From Euryarchaeota archaeon UBA126 (GTDB taxonomy: Archaea > Thermoplasmatota > Poseidoniia > Poseidoniales > Thalassarchaeaceae), in contig DAMG01000079.1 of the NCBI GenBank assembly GCA_002497025.1, forward strand, positions 55,443 to 97,737: DNA of 42,295 bases, written 5' to 3'. The position numbers and the translations under genes are program-made. Every line of letters begins with the position of its first letter. The first letter of the stretch is position 1. Positions 1-7,700 of the stretch are shown piece by piece. Below the pieces are notes generated by a model. The model was not told the origin of the DNA. It ran no database searches and saw only the letters and a program-made list of their open reading frames with translations.

Positions 1-1191
1 CGACCATTTGTAAGCCTAACCTCTCCTCAAAGCGGACAGATATATGCTGTTGATGAGAAATCAATTATCAGTGGAGTTGCTAGAGATAATGATGGGGATA
101 TTACTCGTGTTGATGTGGAAGTATTTGATGTCTCAAATGGATTTATCAATGTCTTCACAGGCGCTGTAACGGAAATTGAATCAAATGGTTATTGGGAAAT
201 GGAATGGGATTCAAGATTATTAACTCACAACATGCAATATCTAATCAAAGCAAGGTCCTATGACGGCTATGAGTACAGCGATTGGATGGAAGTGCAGGTC
301 GTCGCAGATAACCCTCCAGATGCAGACAATAATAGACCAACATTTGACTCAACTAACTGGCAAACGGAGATTACTCTATTTTGCGAATTCGATACAACGT
401 CACAAAATCCTTGCACAAAGGCAGAGATTAATTTACTAGAGTTCTTTGATGATGCAGATGGGATAAATTCTCTCATTCTATCTGTTTACGACGATGAAGC
501 AAAATCATCTGATGATGAATTTGGATTAGTGATTAACATAGGTATCGATGGAGTCGCGTTTTATGACCCTAAGGCGATGGGCTTTTACAATGAGGATATG
601 GATACATGGTCTTTGAGCAATGTGATATTTGTTGCTACGGATCCCTTTGGTTCAAAGGAGATATCTACACCAGTATCTTTCAATGTAGTTCCAATCGAAT
701 TCTATGTTGGCCCGCCAGATCAAAATACTGCAAGCGAAGATGAATTAATCATCTTCAGTGGTTCTGGATTACCAGGAAAGACAGTTAGAGTGACATTGGG
801 TGGTATTCAAGTCAATTCTACTGTAGTACTTGATAATTCAACATGGGAACTTGGAATTCCAGGAGCCATGCTAAGTAAGCCAGTAATACCGGTATTTTCT
901 ATTAGTGGTTCAGAATCCATTCAGGGCGAAGAGATTTCCCCACCCTCTAGTGATGGAGGAATCAGTCCTGTGATGATTATTGCCATTGTTGTAGTTATTA
1001 TCGCATTATTAGCAGGTACACTTTTCTTCAGTGGAGTAGTAACCTTCGAGGAAGATGATGAAGAATCTGATGAAGCAGAAGGAGCCGATACAAAGGGAGA
1101 ACATCTAGTAAAAAGCGATGACCACCCTGGTTGGCTTTGGGACGCTGAAAAAGAAGAATGGGTGCCTGATCCTGACCATATTGGTGAGTGA
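1..1191 (+). CDS. Membrane-anchored surface protein, Ig/cadherin-like (5' end missing)
   Basis: The frame is open from base 1, so the N-terminus lies outside the window and about 396 residues are visible. The part seen is a run of beta-rich, Ig- or cadherin-like segments with phrases such as 'SGVARDNDGDITRVDVEV', typical of extracellular domains that consider the effect of Asp-rich loops and calcium. Near the C-terminus is one hydrophobic helix (about nt 967-1035), then a strongly acidic stretch and a cytosolic tail ending in HPGWLWDAEKEEWVPDP. This topology (outside domains, one anchor, short tail) is also found in the subtilase at 33763-38553. The GTG at 115 is only an internal codon. No enzyme motif is visible, so adhesion or a structural role is a guess. 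Confidence 0.8.
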   Translation, partial: RPFVSLTSPQSGQIYAVDEKSIISGVARDNDGDITRVDVEVFDVSNGFINVFTGAVTEIESNGYWEMEWDSRLLTHNMQYLIKARSYDGYEYSDWMEVQVVADNPPDADNNRPTFDSTNWQTEITLFCEFDTTSQNPCTKAEINLLEFFDDADGINSLILSVYDDEAKSSDDEFGLVINIGIDGVAFYDPKAMGFYNEDMDTWSLSNVIFVATDPFGSKEISTPVSFNVVPIEFYVGPPDQNTASEDELIIFSGSGLPGKTVRVTLGGIQVNSTVVLDNSTWELGIPGAMLSKPVIPVFSISGSESIQGEEISPPSSDGGISPVMIIAIVVVIIALLAGTLFFSGVVTFEEDDEESDEAEGADTKGEHLVKSDDHPGWLWDAEKEEWVPDPDHIGE

Positions 1192-1249
1192 AGCAATAAA
1201 GCCCACCGTACGGTTAATTTCTTGAGTAATAGAAATCGCACCAATCATA

Positions 1250-3778
1250 ATGGCGTCCATGGCTACTACACGTCCTGGCGTTCAGGAACGCATTTTACTA
1301 CATTTAAGGGACTATGTGGATTACTCCGATAAGGTCGAGGTGCCTTTTGCAATTTCTCAGATGGGTATTGCAAATGCTGTTTCCATCGCTCGTTCGAATG
1401 TTCCCCGTGCGATCTCTGGAATGAAAGAGTCAGGCCACCTAATTGAGCGACAAGCTCATGTCACTGGAGTATCGAGAAAAAGGAAAGCATACTTCCTAAC
1501 CTCTGAAGGAGTAAGTCTTGCTGACAATATATGGGATAAGGTGTGTGAGCAACCAGTTCGATTAATTCACTCGGATGGAAGAGCCGAAAATCTGGTTCTT
1601 AAAACGGCATTGGAACGAACCGAACTCCCTCTAAGACACGTTGACATTTTGAGATATCTGGACGATTCCGGCACTCTTGACTTGTCTACATTATCTCCCG
1701 ATTTAATCGAAAGGGATCTCTCTAAACATATTGAGAAGCAACTTGTAAATTCACTGAATGATTTACCTAGATTACGTCGATTCTATGGCCGAGACGATGA
1801 AATTACCAAAATGGCAAATATCTTGGAATCAGAATCTACAACGCTACTAGTTCCCGGAATTGCTGGAATTGGAAAAACCGCTTTAGCGGCGAAATTACTT
1901 GAGCGCTTTACTCATCGAAGAAATCTTCTCTATCACCGGTGTCAAGACTGGGAAGGTTCGAGAGCGTTTCTAGAGGCTTGTTCGGAATGGCTTGCAATGA
2001 TTGGAAATAATGACTTGAGCGATTATGTTTCCTCAACACCAGTTCCACAGGTCACAATGGCGGTCAACATAATTGTCGAGGGCTTGAAAAACTCCCCTGC
2101 ACTTATTGTCGTAGATGACTTACACAAGGTAGCGGATGAGAACTTCGTAGCAATTCTTCGAGGCCTTACTCTTCGTATACCTGAAGCTGAGGAATTAGGT
2201 TTAGTTATGTTCTCTAGATCGTTTAGAATGGTGGTTCCGGAAAATGATTCAAGTAGCAATACAGTTGCACATTTTCTCCCACTCGAGGGTCTGGATCAAG
2301 ATTCTAGCAGGCAAATACTCACTGCAATGCCAGATATTGATTTGCAACAATTCCTCCACATTTATACCCTATCAAGAGGGCATCCATTGGTACTTGAATT
2401 GATAAATCGAGGCAGTGTTGGGGAAACCTTTCACTCTACCTTGGAGGCTTTTGTTGAAAAGGAAATTTTCAGTAAATTATCAGGGCCTCAAAAACGACTT
2501 CTAGGGGCGATTGCAGTATTCCGTGAACCAATGCCATTGGCCTCACTTAACACATTAGATGCCGATCTAGATTTACTAGATGACCTTGTAGAGAAAGGAC
2601 TAGCAAGAAGAATAGATTCTGATAATTATGATGTCCACGATTTAGTCAGAGAATTCCTTGTTCGTTCGATGGATGATTCATTGAAAGCAGAATTACACAA
2701 CAATGCTGTAGAATGGTATCGAAACAGAACTGAAACCGCTGTTGAGAAGATTGAATTCATCCATCATCTAAATGCATCTGGAGATATGGACACTCTTGCC
2801 GACGTTTTGCAAAGAGATGGTAGAGAGCTGGTTAAGTCAGGTCATATCGAACTATTAGGTATTCTCAGAGGCTTGGAATCAGATGGTTTTAACGCAATCC
2901 AATGGGGTTTGATTAGAGAACTTCGAGGCGACATTCTCTCTATTCAAGGCCGATGGGATGAGGCTGAAGAAGAATATGCAGCGGCGATTCCAACTGCAAA
3001 GAAGCATAAGCAAGCAGAGACACTTGCTCGATTACTCTCCGCTCGAGCTGATATTGCGATAAAACGAGGTGCTATGGATGACGCTCTAGAATTACACCGT
3101 CAGGCATTAGAAATTCAAATAGCAAAAAGAGACGCGGTTGGTGCATCAAGATCTTACATCAACATGGGGTACATTTTCCGCCGACGTAGAGATACTAGGC
3201 ACGCATTGGAGGTGTATGGGAATGTGGAGGAATTGCTGGACACAGAAACTGATCCGAGTTTGATGGATGCCCGAGTTCGATTAGCATCCGCCTTCCTAGA
3301 GATGGGTGAATTAGATCGTGCTAGAGATCATGCAATGGCTGCACACGACGGGACAAAGGACAATGGATTGGATGCACTTCATGCTAGGAGTAGGGCGGTA
3401 TTGGGTAGGTATTATGCTCGAATGAAGGATAATGATTTGGCTTTACTTCACTATTCTGCTGCCTTGGAAATACTATCTGAGGCAACAGATCCTCACAGCG
3501 CTGTGGAGGTTGAAATGTTACTTGGCCAAGTGCTAAGCGATGCTGGCAGAAAATCCGAAGCTGCAGAGCGTTACCTGGATGGTCTTGCGGTTGCTGAAGC
3601 TAATGATTTCAGATTATTGCAAGGTGAGCTACTAGCAAGGTTAGGGGAGGTAGAGAGCGATCGTTCTGCCAGAATGAATTATCTCCAACGCTCTCTTACA
3701 GTATTCCGTGAATTAGGTGCCGTGGACCGAATGCGGGACGTCCAAACTGCAGTACATCGGGCGATTATGGGCCATTGA
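1250..3778 (+). CDS. Winged-helix STAND ATPase with TPR repeats (signal-transducing regulator)
   Basis: 842 residues in three parts. Residues ~15-95 look like a winged-helix DNA-binding domain (MarR-like pattern, with a basic wing 'SRKRKAYFLTSEG'). From ~178 ('FYGRDDEI') a STAND/NB-ARC-like NTPase begins, with Walker A GIAGIGKT at ~203-210 and Walker B LIVVDDLH at ~285-292. From ~550 to the end there are helical TPR-type repeats ('GRWDEAEEEYAAAI', 'GAMDDALELHRQALEIQ'). Proteins of this build (MalT-like) use the repeats to sense a ligand or partner and the ATPase to switch oligomeric state. The ATG at 1250 follows no clear Shine-Dalgarno sequence; the in-frame ATG at 1259 is an alternative. 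It lies 58 bp after the surface-protein gene. Target genes cannot be read from the sequence. Confidence 0.85.
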   Translation: MASMATTRPGVQERILLHLRDYVDYSDKVEVPFAISQMGIANAVSIARSNVPRAISGMKESGHLIERQAHVTGVSRKRKAYFLTSEGVSLADNIWDKVCEQPVRLIHSDGRAENLVLKTALERTELPLRHVDILRYLDDSGTLDLSTLSPDLIERDLSKHIEKQLVNSLNDLPRLRRFYGRDDEITKMANILESESTTLLVPGIAGIGKTALAAKLLERFTHRRNLLYHRCQDWEGSRAFLEACSEWLAMIGNNDLSDYVSSTPVPQVTMAVNIIVEGLKNSPALIVVDDLHKVADENFVAILRGLTLRIPEAEELGLVMFSRSFRMVVPENDSSSNTVAHFLPLEGLDQDSSRQILTAMPDIDLQQFLHIYTLSRGHPLVLELINRGSVGETFHSTLEAFVEKEIFSKLSGPQKRLLGAIAVFREPMPLASLNTLDADLDLLDDLVEKGLARRIDSDNYDVHDLVREFLVRSMDDSLKAELHNNAVEWYRNRTETAVEKIEFIHHLNASGDMDTLADVLQRDGRELVKSGHIELLGILRGLESDGFNAIQWGLIRELRGDILSIQGRWDEAEEEYAAAIPTAKKHKQAETLARLLSARADIAIKRGAMDDALELHRQALEIQIAKRDAVGASRSYINMGYIFRRRRDTRHALEVYGNVEELLDTETDPSLMDARVRLASAFLEMGELDRARDHAMAAHDGTKDNGLDALHARSRAVLGRYYARMKDNDLALLHYSAALEILSEATDPHSAVEVEMLLGQVLSDAGRKSEAAERYLDGLAVAEANDFRLLQGELLARLGEVESDRSARMNYLQRSLTVFRELGAVDRMRDVQTAVHRAIMGH

Positions 3779-3786
3779 TTTGAGTC

Positions 3787-4596
3787 TCATATAGTAGGGT
3801 TAATTTGTTCTAACTCACCCTTTCCAAGTCGATTGGAAAACTCCGGGCCTTCCTGTTTAGAAATTGAAAGAACTCCATTGAACCTCTCACCAATCTGGTG
3901 TAAAACTTCGGATTCGGCTAGGTGTGGAGCATTATTTTTCTCAGATAGGTGGCAAAGAACAATGCTACTCAATTTTGGGTGCAATATTTCTGCTAAGATA
4001 TCTGCAGTTTGCTGATTTGAAAGGTGCCCCCCTCGTCCTGAAATACGTTTTTTTAGGGACGGGGGATATGGGCCTGAAATCAGCCTATTAAGGTCATAAT
4101 TCGCCTCTATAGAGATATGTTCACATCCAGCTAGATGTTTCATTAATTCAATAGTTGGCTCACCTAAATCAGTAACAAACGCCGCTCTCCTTCCGTCACC
4201 GTTACTCGCAATAACTGCAACATTGTCTGCATCATCGTGAGGAACTGGTACTGGAAGCAGACTCAAATCTTCCGAGATATACAACCTTTCGAGTCCCTCA
4301 AAGGTTCTAACTTGTGAAATAGGTTCCAGCCCCAACCTCATGGTTGTTTCCAAATTTGCGTACAATCTGGCGTCCCATTTTTTCGAGGCTCGAGCGGCCG
4401 ATTTAGAATGATCAGAATGATGATGGCTGAGAATAATTGCATCGATAGAAGCCCCCTTTACCCCCGCTAAACTCAACCGTTCTTCCATTTGTTTTAGAGA
4501 AAATCCACAATCCACTATGACCCTTGTATCGCCTGTGGACAGTAGTGTGGCATTTCCACGACTTCCACTCCCCAAGTGAGTTATATCTAAGCCCAT
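3787..4596 (-). CDS. MBL-fold metallohydrolase, YycJ/WalJ-like
   Basis: 269 residues, the usual size for a single-domain metallo-beta-lactamase-fold hydrolase. The first residues 'ITHLGSGSRGNATLL' and the metal motif 'LSHHHSDH' (HxHxDH) are those of the YycJ/WalJ subgroup. Further metal ligands are likely the Asp in 'FVTDLGEPT' and the His in 'VLCHLSEKNN'; 'SIEANYD' also fits this subgroup. Relatives are putative nucleases or phosphodiesterases, but the substrate here is unknown. It converges on the STAND gene with only 8 bp between stop codons and diverges from the giant secreted protein across a 200-bp spacer. Confidence 0.88.
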   Translation of the reverse strand: MGLDITHLGSGSRGNATLLSTGDTRVIVDCGFSLKQMEERLSLAGVKGASIDAIILSHHHSDHSKSAARASKKWDARLYANLETTMRLGLEPISQVRTFEGLERLYISEDLSLLPVPVPHDDADNVAVIASNGDGRRAAFVTDLGEPTIELMKHLAGCEHISIEANYDLNRLISGPYPPSLKKRISGRGGHLSNQQTADILAEILHPKLSSIVLCHLSEKNNAPHLAESEVLHQIGERFNGVLSISKQEGPEFSNRLGKGELEQINPTI

Positions 4597-4796
4597 TGAA
4601 TCAGTATGCCGGGCGAAGCCGTAAGGTCTTCAATACAACCCTAAATTTCAGCCTAAATCAACTAATATCCAAACCCCTCTCGTGTACGCGACGGCGTAGC
4701 CGTCGAGTAATTCTATCTTAGGTGTGTCCGAACGACGCTCCATCACCGTCATAAGTCAAGCAAGAGCGCTAACATATGTCCACTAGAGGTCATACC
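4597..4796. other. Divergent spacer (200 bp) with a 7-bp hairpin
   Basis: No gene or tRNA is visible here. It must hold the promoters for the MBL gene (leftward) and the giant secreted protein (rightward). Its centre carries the hairpin element listed separately at 4674-4710. A GAGGT at 4785-4789 is the ribosome-binding site for the rightward gene. Confidence 0.7.
4674..4710 (+). promoter_or_regulatory. Hairpin element copy A, upstream of the giant secreted protein
   Basis: A perfect inverted repeat CGACGGC-GTA-GCCGTCG (4689-4705) is preceded by CCCCTC and GTGTACG (4674-4679, 4682-4688) and followed by AGTAA. The same flanks surround a hairpin of different stem sequence on the minus strand at 23486-23523, also upstream of an exported-protein gene and in the same orientation relative to it. 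The function (protein-binding site, 5'UTR structure or small repeat) is inferred only from this recurrence. Confidence 0.6.
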
Positions 4797-7700
4797 ATGC
4801 GACGTAAGCAAACTGCGTTCTTCGTCACATTGTTGATTTTGAGTAGCCTAGTCTTCGTTTCCCAAACTAGACCACAGGCACCAGTGTCTTCTGTTGACCC
4901 ACCAGATTTACCCGGTTCTGGACCGATGGCTGTGGACCAGGATGAAGATTTAATTCCTGATATACATGAAGTGATATTTAGTGAAGCAAGACATATCGAT
5001 ACCCCGTTTGGTGTTGTAGTGGTTGAAGGGCTAGATCCGATGAATGGTTCTGATAACATCACTGACTTCGATAGAGATGGAGCTAGTGCACTGATGGAAT
5101 ATTGTTGGCCATGGACATTGGAAACCTGCTTTACAGAACGCCTTTCATTAACAGGTAAATCCCCCGATGAAACAGAGTCTGGATTCAGGGAGTATCTTGA
5201 TCCTCGGGAATCGGATACAGATGGAGATGGCCTCCCAGATGGTTATGAAATTTACATGTGTACCGAAGGAGGAGCTGGTTATCAAAATCCAGCTACTAGT
5301 GAATGGACTTGTCTTTACTTCGATCCTCTGGATGATTCAGATACATTCGAAGATGCGGATTTATGTGTTGAACAGGCCAGTGAATGGGGTTGTGGGGACG
5401 GTTTTGATGTAAACCGAGACGGTGAAATTGACCTCGATGAACGTTACACAAACTCTGAAGAATATTGGTTTGGCACACCATCTGATTGGCTTACTGAAAG
5501 AGACGGTTTGTGGTGTGCTGGAATAATGCCCAACCTTCATCCAGATGCCTGTCAAGACGAGATCGTAAGGCCCACTGGTGACGATGGATGGTTGGGTAGT
5601 GACCCTCGTCGAATGGACTCCGATCATTACACTTGGAGTGAATTACTTCCAACCAGTCTGGCAGTTCCCGGAGATGGAATTCCAGATGGGTGGGAGGCAT
5701 ACTATGGCCTTGATCCAAGAAATGCAAGCGATGCGACACTAGATTCAGATTCCGACGGATGGGATATAGACAGAGACGGATTCATAATCCCCGACTCTTC
5801 AATTGCGACCGCTCGCTGGGGAGAGGCATTCAGTAATTATGAGGAATATTTGATTCACATGGATAGTGGTCACTGGGTTCGACCTGGATTAAGAGGGACC
5901 ATTTTAACAAGTCAATCAGACGAAGTTATGCTATTCGACCAAGGAACAAATCCAATGTTAGTCGACGGAAGAGTGCACACCGTTCTATCAGATAATCCAA
6001 GAGACCGTTTACTTGTTGGTTCTGCTTATGGGATAACTGCAATTAATCCGTTTGAGAGAATTTCTTCGACTTTTGAACTGCCAAATGGCATGGAATTATT
6101 CACTATGATGCGTTGGAATCCATCTTCCGAAGATTATCTTATTCTAGGGACTAATCATGGAATACATTCGTTAATCCTCGAGAATGGCTTACCTCAGATG
6201 GATACATTGTCAGCATCGAATATAGGGCCTGTTCAAGTGATTGAACCTCTACAAACAGGTAGTGGTGATTTGGATTTAATTTTACTTGGCCATGGGTCAA
6301 ATGCCTGGAGAATGACAATTTCCGAACCATCTTCTGGAACTGGCAACCCCGACTTTAGCGAAGTAATAGCCATAGAAGAACTAACGCAAATGTTAGACAT
6401 AGTAGGTGCATCATTCACGGAAGTAATCCACGTTCCGATGTCCGGTAGAGGCCCAATGTTGATTGTTGGAACCGATAGTGGAATGATTCGATGGGATACC
6501 ACAGATGGAACATCTTCGATAGGTCAACCATTCTGGATTTACACTACTGAAGATGCAGAAGAATATGTCCAATTTGCAGACTTGTTGAATCAATCAAAGT
6601 CGGCCGTAGTTAATGTCATGGAATTAGCAGGTCCGGTAGCTACTGACGGGTCATTAGAGGAAGTAACCGGAGTTTGGCTAGGTACACCTGGCGGAATACA
6701 TCTGATTGACCTAGATTTGTTTGTTGGACTTCCTAAACAGGCCTTCATCACAGACCGGATGTTCAATTTAGAACGTTGGGAAGAAGGCGCTAATGATATC
6801 TACTCAATTCATGCAATAGATGGCAAGATATTGTTGGGTTCAAGAGACGGAACTTGGGCCCTTGAAGGAGGGTCTCAGGGTGTATTAGGGATTGTAGAAA
6901 ACCAAACAAGGATGCCTGGACTTGTCACCTCTCTTACTACCTTTATTCACGATGGCAACCAGTACTTGTTTGCAGGTGTTTCACCTGGTGAATACATGAA
7001 CCTCATGCCAATAAATCCCAAATCTATCGATTCGGACCTTGATGGAATGCCAGATGGTTGGGAGTTTGTTTACGGATTAGATCCCACCGACCCATATGAT
7101 CGAGTAAGGGATGCAGATGCAGATGGGGTATACTTCGACATAGATGGAGTAAGTTTCAATCGAGAATGGTCCAACCTTGACGAATATAGATTCGTTAACA
7201 CAAGTGAAGGCGGTTTTAGCGGAACGGATCCAAGAAATATCGACACTGATGGAGACGGTTTGACCGATGGACAGGAATATTGGGGTTGGTTTGCAGATTC
7301 TACAGATTTCTCTTGCCATTACCTAAATGAGGAGTATATTTGCGATGATGAAGTTGGAGAGGATGCTCTGGAAGTCCATCTCTCTGGTTGGTTAAACTCT
7401 GGTGCCGGAGGGGGAACTGATGGCCCCACAGACCCAACCAGTTTAGACAGCGATGGAGATGGAATGCCAGATGGCTGGGAAATTGAGCATCGCCGCTGGA
7501 TTGGAGATGTATACACAGGTGGTAACCTTTGGACACTAGATCCGAGGGACCCCTCAGATGCAACTATGGATGCTGACGGGGATGGCTTGGATAATGTATG
7601 CGAATACAAATGGGGCCTTTACGTAGAAAGCGTGGCATTAGAAGGTCTACCTACTCATGGAGAAAATGCTAGCGCCGCTCAGAGTTGGACGAAGACTGAT

